A stretch of 43,998 nt of DNA from Bacteroidales bacterium (GTDB lineage: Bacteria > Bacteroidota > Bacteroidia > Bacteroidales > UBA3824). Numbering within the stretch: position 1 is the stretch's first letter; the number at the start of each line of letters is the position of its first letter. Where the stretch lies: contig JAKSLV010000010.1 in NCBI GenBank assembly GCA_024401025.1, positions 1 to 43,998 on the forward strand, in the 5' to 3' direction. Of this stretch, positions 7,734 through 15,510 are shown piece by piece. The position numbers were made by a program, and so were the translations under genes. The notes under the pieces were generated by a model. The model was not told the origin of the DNA. It made no database searches and saw only the letters and a list, made by a program, of their open reading frames with translations.

Positions 7734-9203
7734 TCAGCGCCTTACGCCCACCTGAATCCTCTCGTCGCCGAACACCTCGCCGGCAAAGGCCCTCACATCC
7801 AGATCCACTTTCTGCATGGTGAAATCAGGCACGTTGTATGAGTGCATCAGGTTGTCGTAATACTGCCGTGGATTTTGCTGAGGCAGCAGGAAAGCCTTTG
7901 ACGCATGACCCAGCGAATCCACGTGCGAGAAATACAGCAGATTGTTGAGCCCGTTGTGGCGCTTGCTGGCAAAAACTATCCAGCGGCTGTTGGTGCTCCA
8001 GTTGTGGAACGATTCGGGGCCGTTGCTGTTGGCCTCGGTGAGCGGATGGCTCTCCATGGTGGCAAGGTCCAGCAGCCAGAGGTCGCTCTCGGGATGGTGG
8101 ATTGGGAACACCGAACAGCTGGAAGTGCTGTACAGCAGAAACTTGCCATCGTAGCTAGGGCGCGGATGCGTGATGCTGTAGCCCTGCTTGGAGGCCGCAA
8201 TTATGGTGTCGACATGGTTGCCGAGTTTTCCGTTTTTGGCGTCGAAGGCAATGGAGCAGAGGTCGTAGCGGATGCTGTCGAAAAGGCCCTCGTCCATCCA
8301 CGGGCGCGATGTGCAGAAATATATGGTGTTGCCATCGGCCGAGAAAGCCGGATAGCTCTCAAAATCCTTGGTCATCAGCAGGTCGGAAAGTATCAGCTCG
8401 TTGGTCTGGAGGTCCAGCACAAGGGCATCTGATGCCAGGTCGAACACCTCGATTGTCTTGGTGGTGTCCTCGAAAAAGCACTGGTTGATGAGGTTGAGCG
8501 AATAGGCTATGTACCTTCCCGAAGGATGCCAGTATGGATACATGCAGTTGGCTATTGTGCTGTCGGTGGAGGTGTTTAGCAGGGTGCGCTGTCCATCCAC
8601 CTGCACCAGCGTGGCCGGATGTTGCCCCCTTATATGGAGCTGAAACTGCGACGCATCGCACCTGTTGGCCACGTGGCAGTTCATGCACTGACCCTGCAAT
8701 GCGGTGTGGGCCACAATGGCGTACTCGTCGAAGGTGTGGATGCACCTTTGGAAAATTCCTATCTGGCTGAAAGTCTCGTATCCGGGCTCTATCTTGCGGT
8801 AGGTAACTCCGTATTCGGGCAGCGGATCGGGGCTCACGAAAATTCCGAAAGTCCTGTACTGGGTCCACTGTCCGTCCCTCAACGCGCAGACGCTCAGATA
8901 GATGCTGTCACCGCAGTTTTGCCTTGTAAGCTGGTGCCAGCCCTCGATGTCGAAATCGGCGTATGTCTTTCCTGATGCTGCTGTCAAGCTGCCCTGCCTT
9001 CCGCCGCGGGCCTCCACATACACGCACTCGGCATCAGACACCTCGAAATTGAGGGGCGCAATGTCGGCCGGGATTGTTACTCCGGCATAATCGGGAAACA
9101 TACCCGGAAGCGAATCTTTCTGCACGGCGTTTTTGGGAGCCGGCGCGCACGATGCCGCCATCAGCAATACGGCCAGCATCAGGCAATATATGGTGGTTCT
9201 CAT
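7734..9203 (-). CDS. TolB/PD40-like lipoprotein with a CxxCH haem-c motif (copy A)
   Basis: 489-aa paralogue of the 4456-5928 gene. Lipobox Cys19 (MAASC) is followed by APAPK, again without an acidic surface signal. The haem-type motif CMNCHVANRCD sits at 173-183 and H190 follows, so the CxxCH, the third Cys and the nearby His are all conserved between copies. The propeller motifs FSADGNTIYFCTS, PSYDGKFLLYS and NSRWIVFASKR are also kept. The strongest conservation between the copies is in the CxxCH block and in the C-terminal HSYNVPDF..QKVDLD..A block. It lies 24 bp after its membrane partner and 42 bp before the second module. Function unknown. Confidence 0.75.
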   Translation of the reverse strand: MRTTIYCLMLAVLLMAASCAPAPKNAVQKDSLPGMFPDYAGVTIPADIAPLNFEVSDAECVYVEARGGRQGSLTAASGKTYADFDIEGWHQLTRQNCGDSIYLSVCALRDGQWTQYRTFGIFVSPDPLPEYGVTYRKIEPGYETFSQIGIFQRCIHTFDEYAIVAHTALQGQCMNCHVANRCDASQFQLHIRGQHPATLVQVDGQRTLLNTSTDSTIANCMYPYWHPSGRYIAYSLNLINQCFFEDTTKTIEVFDLASDALVLDLQTNELILSDLLMTKDFESYPAFSADGNTIYFCTSRPWMDEGLFDSIRYDLCSIAFDAKNGKLGNHVDTIIAASKQGYSITHPRPSYDGKFLLYSTSSCSVFPIHHPESDLWLLDLATMESHPLTEANSNGPESFHNWSTNSRWIVFASKRHNGLNNLLYFSHVDSLGHASKAFLLPQQNPRQYYDNLMHSYNVPDFTMQKVDLDVRAFAGEVFGDERIQVGVRR

Positions 9204-9227
9204 AATAATATGCTCAAAATGAATTGT

Positions 9228-10979
9228 TTATCTGTAGGATACAATGTATCTCCAGTAGGTGGAGAACAGCCTTTTGTCGGGCTGCTGGCGCATCGTCATC
9301 ATATTGTCGAAATCGCGGAAACTGTTTCTTACCTCCTGCGATACAAACGGAGGCAGGTCAACATTGCCGCCGCTCTGAGTCACCATGGCGTACATGACAG
9401 CCTCCTGATACGACTTGGGGACGTTGGAATATTGCGACACCTGATTTTTGCCGGGCTGAGTGAGCGGAAACGCCCTCATGAAATGGGGCAGGTTTCCGTT
9501 GAGGAGGTCGCAGGCCATGGCGTACTGCAAGGCTAGCTGATTGTCGGGCGATTGATGATGCAGCCTCAGGAACATATCGCTCATATCAGTAACCGTGTAC
9601 AGCATATTGTCCTGAACCCTGTGGCGGGCTATCTGCGACCAACGGCTGCTGGATGCCACCTTGTCGGGATGATAGAGGTATCCGGCGGCCTCCCGGGCCC
9701 ACGCCGAATAGAACAAGGTTTTCTCCAGCATGCGTATGTGCTTGGCTGCCATATCGTAACGGCCCGTAACGAGGTAACTCTCAGCTATGCGGTGGGTAAA
9801 CCTGGCGCTGCGGTTGCAGTTTACGATGGATGCCTGCGAATCGAAAAACACCCTAAGCACCTGATTGATGAGTCCAAGGTGGTAGAAAGCCTCGCCGGTG
9901 ATTACGCACGACACGGCGTTTCGCTGAAAATCTCCCACAAGGCCCTCCTGCCCCATCTGCGGAAACTCGAACATGCGGTCGGGCAGCTGTCCCGTTTTGG
10001 CAAGCGCCAGGTTGAGGCCGTTGTAGGCCATGGAATCGTCGGGGAGGTATACCTGGCAGAAGCTTATGACATCCTTCCAGCGCTGATTGCGCACCAGATA
10101 ATCTATCTTCATGAGCGAGTAGGAGAATTTGTCATGGGAGAAAGGCATCAGCACTGGAATGGCCGACACCACCAAAGCTCCACATACCACCTGTACAGCC
10201 TTGCCGCCGCGGCCCAGCAGAGCTATGAGGGCAGGCATCAGGACTACGGAAAATGCCGAAAGATGCTGCATGAAAGGCACCACCATGCGGTCGCGGTAGA
10301 AATTTACACCGCAAAAAAGATCGATGAAAGGATACTGGCGCATAACAGTGTAGCCCGCCATCACCACGCAAAGCACCGAGAAGGCGGCGTAGGCAGAAAG
10401 CAGGGCCAGGCCGGGCAGCCATCCGCGCCAGAAACGGCGAGCATCAGCCATGGCGCAAAGGGCGGCGTACACAAAGACCCCGTAGCCCGACAGCCAGTAG
10501 AAAAGCGGTATCAGGAATATCTGGAAATAAACCCTGCGCCTGGAGGCCAGCCTCTGATAGAGCAGAAACATCAGCAGGGCCATCACAAGACACATCGGGA
10601 AGGCCAGCATCATATTGTAATCGCCGCAATAGAAGCCCACCAATACTGACGGCACAAGCGCGAGGGCAAGGTGAAGGCCGGAGCTATCTACATTGCCGGA
10701 AAGCGCCAGCGAGGCACGCCACACCAGCAGACCCAGCCCGGTAAGCATGGCAGCCCACAGAGCGGCGCCCAATGCCGGGAAAAAGAAAAACTGTACCACA
10801 AACTCGGCCAGATAATCCGCCATGCCCGATGCTATGGACAGATGCCCGGCCAGATAATCCCAGCCAAAGAGAAACATCTGATACTGCTCGTGGAAATTGC
10901 ACCACTCGGGGCGCACAAAAGCGTAAATCCAATATACCACGGCAAAAAATGCCGCAGGGGTTATATATTTCATATCCAT
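9228..10979 (-). CDS. DUF6057-like polytopic membrane protein (copy A)
   Basis: 583 aa, exactly the length of its paralogue. The same layout is seen: about eight or more transmembrane segments up to about residue 285, then a soluble helical half. Shared landmarks include NFHEQYQMFLFG, EFVVQFFFFPALGAALWAA, YRDRMVVPFMQH, FYHLGL, FFDSQ and FPLTQ. It is the first gene of the four-gene operon, and a -7 box lies just upstream. I chose the start MDMKYI; an ATG two codons later is also possible. The function is not known. Co-duplication with the haem lipoprotein points to a dedicated partner. Confidence 0.65.
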   Translation of the reverse strand: MDMKYITPAAFFAVVYWIYAFVRPEWCNFHEQYQMFLFGWDYLAGHLSIASGMADYLAEFVVQFFFFPALGAALWAAMLTGLGLLVWRASLALSGNVDSSGLHLALALVPSVLVGFYCGDYNMMLAFPMCLVMALLMFLLYQRLASRRRVYFQIFLIPLFYWLSGYGVFVYAALCAMADARRFWRGWLPGLALLSAYAAFSVLCVVMAGYTVMRQYPFIDLFCGVNFYRDRMVVPFMQHLSAFSVVLMPALIALLGRGGKAVQVVCGALVVSAIPVLMPFSHDKFSYSLMKIDYLVRNQRWKDVISFCQVYLPDDSMAYNGLNLALAKTGQLPDRMFEFPQMGQEGLVGDFQRNAVSCVITGEAFYHLGLINQVLRVFFDSQASIVNCNRSARFTHRIAESYLVTGRYDMAAKHIRMLEKTLFYSAWAREAAGYLYHPDKVASSSRWSQIARHRVQDNMLYTVTDMSDMFLRLHHQSPDNQLALQYAMACDLLNGNLPHFMRAFPLTQPGKNQVSQYSNVPKSYQEAVMYAMVTQSGGNVDLPPFVSQEVRNSFRDFDNMMTMRQQPDKRLFSTYWRYIVSYR

Positions 10980-11004
10980 AGAACCGACGTTATTATTACA
11001 GCCA

Positions 11005-11012
11005 CAAAGTTA
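11005..11012 (-). promoter_or_regulatory. -7 box before the duplicated membrane/lipoprotein operon
   Basis: TAACTTTG (11005-11012) on the minus strand, 25 bp before the start codon. The only TTTG upstream (11025-11028) is 12 nt away, shorter than usual, so the -33 element is unclear. The box lies immediately after the T run of the GH43 terminator. Confidence 0.4.
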
Positions 11013-11029
11013 GTAAATGTACTACAAAT

Positions 11030-11079
11030 AAAAAAATAAAAAGCGTGTGCTCCGCCAAAAGGAATCACGGAACACACGC
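11030..11079 (-). terminator. Intrinsic terminator after the GH43 gene
   Basis: Arms 11068-11079 and 11043-11054 form a 12-bp GC-rich stem with one mismatch, followed on the minus strand by TTTTTATTTTTTTA. It closes the xylan locus. Confidence 0.85.
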
Positions 11080-11109
11080 CTAATCTCTATTAAAAGGGTT
11101 GCAAGCCTT

Positions 11110-12483
11110 CTAGTTTCTGGTTATTTGCCAGCAGTCGAAATCCATGAGCTCGCCATCGTCGCCACGGAACAGGATGTATACATTGTGGATGCCTGATACT
11201 GCCTTGGCAATGTTGGCCGACGACTCCAAGCCTGATACTGGGACGCGGGACAAAAGGTCGCCATCAAGACGGTCGAGATGGAACTCCACAGTGGCGCTCT
11301 TGCCGTTCTTCAGGTTCAGGAATCCGGCCTTCATTTTATCCGCCGTGCTGATGCCTGCGCCAAAATCCACTGCCCTCACGCACAGCCAGTCGCCGTTGTG
11401 GATGTTGGTGACATAGTGCTGATAGCCGGCCAGGCGGTCGCACTTGAGTCCGTAGGAGTCGGCCATGGTCTCACCCTCTACCCTATTGAAGGGGTTGATG
11501 GTTCCCACAGGCTTTACGCCCTCCTGAGTGAATGGGATGAAAGGAATCTTGCCGTCGGCAGTCCACTGAAACTCCTCCACGCAGGTGCTTCTGCGGAAAC
11601 CTCCGCCGTTGGGCGCCATGCCGTTGTGATAGAACATGTAGCTGTGGCCCTTGTATTCCACATTGCCGCCGTGGATGGTGAAGGAGTTTTTGGCCTCGTC
11701 CATTATGCGGCCCTGATATGTCCATGGGCCGTTGATGTTGGTGGCGGTGGAATACGCCATGTGCTCAGGCACACCGCCCGATGGATACGAGAGGTAATAT
11801 GTGCCGCCGCGCTTCATAAGCCATGGGCCTTCCTCGTAGCCGGTCATGAGCTCGTCCACGCCGCCCTTGCACCAGTTTTTCTTGGTGACCTCAGGACCAA
11901 AACACTTGGGATCGTGGAATCCGGGAATCTCCTGATAGCCATTCTTGAACGACACCATGTCGGGATTGAGCTCGCCATACCAGCAGCCCTTGTTTCCCCA
12001 GATGAGATATGGGCGGCCGTCGTCGTCGATGAAAACGGAAGGATCTATGAAGGCGCATCCGGTGGCCAGAGGCGCGCCTATGGCGTCCTTGTATGGACCG
12101 TCGGGACGATCGGCCACAGCCACTGCCAGGGCGTCCTTGCCATCGGCGGTGTTGCAGCATACATACCAGTACCACTTGCCGCCCTTCTCAACGGCCTGAC
12201 AAGCCCAGGCCCTGTCGCCCTGTCTGGCCCATTTGAAGGTCTCGAGCGTAACCGGCACTCCGCGGAATGTCCAGTTCACCATGTCGGTGGTGGAGAAAAG
12301 GAGCCAGTCCTTCATCTTGAAATAAAGCGCGTCGTCCTCGTCGTGGTCCACAAAGAGGTAACACGTGTCGCCGTGGACGTATGGAGCAGGGTCGGGAGTG
12401 TACATGGTCTTTATGACCGGATTCTGAGCCTGAGCGGCTGCCGACATTGCCATCAGCGCCAATGCGGGAATAAGTTTTCTCAT
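11110..12483 (-). CDS. Glycoside hydrolase family 43 enzyme with C-terminal CBM6-like domain
   Basis: 457 aa. A type I signal peptide (cleavage after about residue 19, AQA) and the lack of a lipobox suggest a periplasmic enzyme. The five-blade GH43 domain spans about 25-325: catalytic base Asp31 (YTPDPAPY), pKa-modulating Asp148 (IDPSVF) and acid Glu218 (YEEGPW). A CBM6-type module follows from about 335 (NRVEGETMADSYG) to the end. GH43 enzymes of this design are mostly beta-xylosidases or alpha-L-arabinofuranosidases that trim xylan fragments. The exact activity cannot be read from the motifs. It is the last gene of the xylan locus and has hairpin terminators on both sides. Confidence 0.88.
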   Translation of the reverse strand: MRKLIPALALMAMSAAAQAQNPVIKTMYTPDPAPYVHGDTCYLFVDHDEDDALYFKMKDWLLFSTTDMVNWTFRGVPVTLETFKWARQGDRAWACQAVEKGGKWYWYVCCNTADGKDALAVAVADRPDGPYKDAIGAPLATGCAFIDPSVFIDDDGRPYLIWGNKGCWYGELNPDMVSFKNGYQEIPGFHDPKCFGPEVTKKNWCKGGVDELMTGYEEGPWLMKRGGTYYLSYPSGGVPEHMAYSTATNINGPWTYQGRIMDEAKNSFTIHGGNVEYKGHSYMFYHNGMAPNGGGFRRSTCVEEFQWTADGKIPFIPFTQEGVKPVGTINPFNRVEGETMADSYGLKCDRLAGYQHYVTNIHNGDWLCVRAVDFGAGISTADKMKAGFLNLKNGKSATVEFHLDRLDGDLLSRVPVSGLESSANIAKAVSGIHNVYILFRGDDGELMDFDCWQITRN

Positions 12484-12510
12484 AATTTTTCAGTGATGTG
12501 TTTGGTTGTA

Positions 12511-12552
12511 TTAAAAAAAGCGGCGTCAGGAAAAAAAATTTCCGGACGCCGC
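12511..12552 (-). terminator. Intrinsic terminator between GH10 and GH43 genes
   Basis: Arms 12545-12552 and 12520-12527 (GCGGCGTC/GACGCCGC), extended by GGAAA/TTTCC, followed on the minus strand by CTTTTTTTAAT. It ends about 28 bp before the GH43 start codon. Confidence 0.8.
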
Positions 12553-12580
12553 CATAAATATGATAGCTTCAATCAATTTA

Positions 12581-13996
12581 TTAGTTGTCCCAGCCGTCAA
12601 GCCACTCGAGTTCCTTCATCTTCTCCTCGTCCTCGCAGAGACCGCGGAGAACGCCGAGGTAAGCAGGTTTCTGCTTCCAAGTGTTTGACCAGAGGCCGAG
12701 AGGCTCGCCGCCACGCCATCCGCCAGGAGAATCAGCAATACACCACTGACAGATACCGTACTGCTGCTCTGGAGGGATAATGCGGAAGTACTCCTTGTAG
12801 ATAAACTCGTACTTATCGGCCATGAGCTTCTTCTGCTTGTAGTTGAGCTTGTCGTACTTCATGCCGGCGCCCCAGATGTTGGAGCCTGCCACAAAGCCCA
12901 TGTCGAGCTCAGAGATTCGGACGAGCTTGCCTGATGCTGCAAGAATCTTGAACATCTCGGTGATGTGCTGACGTGAGGTTTTCTCGTTCTGAGCGTTCTC
13001 GTAGCAAGAGATGTGCATCTGAGTACCGATACCATCCACTACGCAGCCCTTGCTCTCCCAGGTCTCGATCCACTTGACCATAGACTTGGCCTTGCCGTTG
13101 CCATCCCAGAACGACTCCAGGTTGTAATCGTTTACGAAGAGCTTCAGGTCCTCAGGATTGCCCTTGAAGTGCTTTCTGGCCAGATTGATAACGATAGGAA
13201 TATAGTCCTCGTGGCCCAGCCAGTGCTGCCAGTAGAAGTTGTTGCCCTCGATGTTGAAGTTGTGGTCGGCGCTCTGAGTGTAACCCTGGAGGTCGAACTT
13301 GCCGTCGCCATCAGAATCGGCTCCCGAGAGAGGCTCGTTTACAGCGTCCCAAGCGTATACGTAACCATCAGTAACCTCCATCATAGCTGCAATCCAGCGG
13401 TCGAGCTCGTCGATGAGAGCCTGCTTCTTCTCCTCTGGAGTCTCCTTGGCATTTACAAGGCTCAGAAGATATTGTACCTGCTGCTGAGAGTGCCATGCAA
13501 GAGTGTGGCCGTATACATGGATACCCTTGCTCTTGGCTGTCTCCACAAAATTCTTTACTGTGTTTACGTTGATTGTACCATCCCTGCCTACCACCTGGTC
13601 ATATTTCATAGAGTTGCCGGCCGAAATCTCGTCGTAATTCTTAGGGATAAGCTTAGCGTACTTTGAGTTTGGGTTCATGAAGTCCCAAGCCTCTACTCCA
13701 CAAGCAAGCAGGAAGTTAGGATGCGCCTCGCGGTTGATCATATCCTTCAGGTTGATTGCAGGGATAGGAGTCTCCACGGTGGCTGGCTTTGCAGGAGTCT
13801 CTTCCTTCTTCTCGTCATCGGGTTTCTGCTGATCGTCAGGCTTCTGCTGATCGTCTGGCTTCTGCTGATCATCAGGGTTCTGGATGTCAGGAATCTCCTG
13901 CTGATTGTCAGGAGTAGGATCGTCATCTCCACAAGATACGAATCCTGTTGAAAGCAATGCCATCAAAAGCACGCCTGTCAAAAATTTTCTTTTCAT
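12581..13996 (-). CDS. GH10 endo-xylanase lipoprotein with Pro/Asp/Gln linker
   Basis: 471 aa from the ATG at 13996. The frame is open to 14089, but only the shorter start gives a proper signal peptide (MKRKFLTGVLL). Lipobox Cys22 is followed by GDDDP, an acidic signal for surface export in Bacteroides-type lipoproteins. A linker of KPDDQQ repeats (about 40-62) spaces the catalytic domain from the membrane. GH10 motifs: HTLAWHSQ (164-171), acid/base Glu221 in WDAVNEP and nucleophile Glu363 in RISELD. It would cut the beta-1,4-xylan backbone at the cell surface. It is a close paralogue of the next upstream gene, 98 bp away, and may also have its own promoter. Confidence 0.9.
   Translation of the reverse strand: MKRKFLTGVLLMALLSTGFVSCGDDDPTPDNQQEIPDIQNPDDQQKPDDQQKPDDQQKPDDEKKEETPAKPATVETPIPAINLKDMINREAHPNFLLACGVEAWDFMNPNSKYAKLIPKNYDEISAGNSMKYDQVVGRDGTINVNTVKNFVETAKSKGIHVYGHTLAWHSQQQVQYLLSLVNAKETPEEKKQALIDELDRWIAAMMEVTDGYVYAWDAVNEPLSGADSDGDGKFDLQGYTQSADHNFNIEGNNFYWQHWLGHEDYIPIVINLARKHFKGNPEDLKLFVNDYNLESFWDGNGKAKSMVKWIETWESKGCVVDGIGTQMHISCYENAQNEKTSRQHITEMFKILAASGKLVRISELDMGFVAGSNIWGAGMKYDKLNYKQKKLMADKYEFIYKEYFRIIPPEQQYGICQWCIADSPGGWRGGEPLGLWSNTWKQKPAYLGVLRGLCEDEEKMKELEWLDGWDN
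13811..13879 (-). repeat. 18-bp tandem repeats encoding a KPDDQQ linker
   Basis: Three to four near-identical 18-bp units encode (K/N)PDDQQ in the linker between the lipid anchor and the GH10 domain. The repeats can shrink or expand and would set the reach of the enzyme from the surface. Confidence 0.8.
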
Positions 13997-14033
13997 ATTT
14001 ATCAGTTTTTCAAAAATTAAGAATTTTACCCCA

Positions 14034-14062
14034 CAAAGGTAAAAAATTATTTTTAGAAACAA
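14034..14062 (-). promoter_or_regulatory. Possible internal promoter before the second GH10 gene
   Basis: TTG (14060-14062), 18 nt, then TACCTTTG (14034-14041) on the minus strand, about 38 bp before the start at 13996. A weak hairpin (14056-14061 with 14080-14085) precedes it. This is the only intergenic gap inside the enzyme part of the locus without a clear terminator. Confidence 0.35.
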
Positions 14063-14094
14063 GCAATATCTAAAGCAAATGTTTCCCAAAAACG

Positions 14095-15414
14095 CTAATC
14101 ATACTTCTTTGAGTTCTCCAGACCCTTCAGGAAGCCATCGAACATAGGCCACTTGTCTGCGAAGTCAAGCTTCCAGAAACCAGCGGGGTCACCGGCCCTC
14201 CAGCCGCTGTTCTTAGGCGAATCGGTGAGACACCACTGGCAGATGGCGTACTGCTGGGCAGGCGGAATAATCTCGAAATACTTGGTAACCACCCACTCGT
14301 AATAATCAGCCATTTTCTGAGCCTCAGCCTCGGTAAGGTTGTCGTAATGGGCGCTGGTTCCATTCTTGCGCTGATATCCCATATCCAGCTCGGAGATCTT
14401 GCAGAGCTTGCCGGTCTGAGCCATCAGCTTGAACATATTCTCGATGGCGCGCTTCTTGTTGGCCATAATACCGTTGTCCTCGTAGCAGGAGATGTGCATC
14501 TGAGTGCCAATGCCGTCCACCCTGCAGCCCTTGCTCTCCCAGATCTTTATCCACTCTATCAGCGACTTCAGCTTCTTGTTGCCGTCCCAGTCGGATTCCA
14601 GATTGTAGTCGTTGATAAAGAGCTTCAGGTGATCGGGATTTCCGCCATAGAGCTTAAACTTGGCGCGCGCTGTGTTCACCACGATGGGAATGTAGTCTTC
14701 GGCACCCAGGAAATCCTGCCAGTAGAACACTCCCGATTCCTTGTTGAGATTGTTGGGGTCGGTGTTGCCGTGGCCCTGAAGCACGTATATGCCCTTGCCC
14801 TTGTAGTCGCCTCCTCCTGATATCGCCTCATTAACGGCGTCCCAGCATGTAACGTATCCGTCGGTGGCCTTCATGCAGCCATCGATCCATTTCTCCATCG
14901 CCTTGGTGATGGCGTCTTTCTTGTCCAGGTCGTTGTCGTATCTGTTGGCGATGTTGGCCAGATACCTGTCTCTCTGCTGAGAGTGCCAAGCCAGAGTATG
15001 GCCATAAAGTGTGATCTGATTCTGACGGCAGAAAGCCACGAGCTTCTTCACGGTCTCGAAATTCATATTTCCGTTGTCGTCAACAATAGATGCGTATTTC
15101 TGCTCGTTGCCCATTGTAACCTCGTCGAAATGCTCCAACACGGCCTTGCATGCAGGATTGCTCATATCAAGGAGTTCCCCAGCGCTGATGCCGCAGGCCA
15201 CGCGGAAGTGCGGATGCGCGTTGTAGTTTACAGCACCACGGAAAGTGCCGTCCACATACTTGCGGTGCTTTAGCACGGGCCAGCCGCTGCCGTCGTCCAC
15301 CACCTCCTCCACTTTGCCTGAATAATCGATAACACCATCGTCGTCTCCGCACGATGCCATGGAGAGCGACAACATTGATACAGCCAGAAGGCCGGTAAAA
15401 ATTCTTCTGTTCAT
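14095..15414 (-). CDS. GH10 endo-xylanase lipoprotein
   Basis: 439 aa. Lipobox Cys22 (MASC) followed by GDDDG predicts a surface lipoprotein. The GH10 catalytic domain covers about 60-435: HTLAWHSQ (139-146), acid/base Glu196 in WDAVNEA, and nucleophile Glu342 in KISELD. The usual Pro after the acid/base Glu is Ala (NEA instead of NEP), a tolerated change. It lacks the long linker of its paralogue at 12581-13996. Its product would be an endo-xylanase or a xylo-oligosaccharide-cutting enzyme at the surface. It sits about 27 bp downstream of the GH5 terminator's T run. Confidence 0.9.
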   Translation of the reverse strand: MNRRIFTGLLAVSMLSLSMASCGDDDGVIDYSGKVEEVVDDGSGWPVLKHRKYVDGTFRGAVNYNAHPHFRVACGISAGELLDMSNPACKAVLEHFDEVTMGNEQKYASIVDDNGNMNFETVKKLVAFCRQNQITLYGHTLAWHSQQRDRYLANIANRYDNDLDKKDAITKAMEKWIDGCMKATDGYVTCWDAVNEAISGGGDYKGKGIYVLQGHGNTDPNNLNKESGVFYWQDFLGAEDYIPIVVNTARAKFKLYGGNPDHLKLFINDYNLESDWDGNKKLKSLIEWIKIWESKGCRVDGIGTQMHISCYEDNGIMANKKRAIENMFKLMAQTGKLCKISELDMGYQRKNGTSAHYDNLTEAEAQKMADYYEWVVTKYFEIIPPAQQYAICQWCLTDSPKNSGWRAGDPAGFWKLDFADKWPMFDGFLKGLENSKKYD

Positions 15415-15440
15415 ATTTTCAACATTTGCATTAAGTGAAT

Positions 15441-15480
15441 AAAAAAACGGGAACCATGACTATGCGACCTGTGGTTCCCG
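15441..15480 (-). terminator. Intrinsic terminator between GH5 and GH10 genes
   Basis: Arms 15472-15480 and 15448-15456 (CGGGAACCA/TGGTTCCCG) with a 15-nt loop, followed on the minus strand by TTTTTTTATT. It lies 30 bp after the GH5 stop. Confidence 0.8.
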
Positions 15481-15510
15481 CAGAAAAAAAATCAAATAAT
15501 TTATTATAAC

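Noticed and set aside
6597-10649. Long antisense frames (365-374 codons) opposite the DUF6057-like genes
   Set aside because: They have His/Gln-rich, unfamiliar composition and no start context, and appear in the same antisense phase in both paralogues, as expected from codon bias. The sense proteins are paralogous and well formed.
11278-12780. 500-codon plus-strand frame opposite GH43
   Set aside because: It crosses two genes and a terminator and resembles no family. The opposite strand has full GH43 catalytic motifs.
13997-14089. N-terminal extension of the GH10 frame to 14089
   Set aside because: The extra 31 residues precede a perfect lipoprotein signal peptide at 13996 and overlap a predicted promoter. 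The downstream ATG is the better start.
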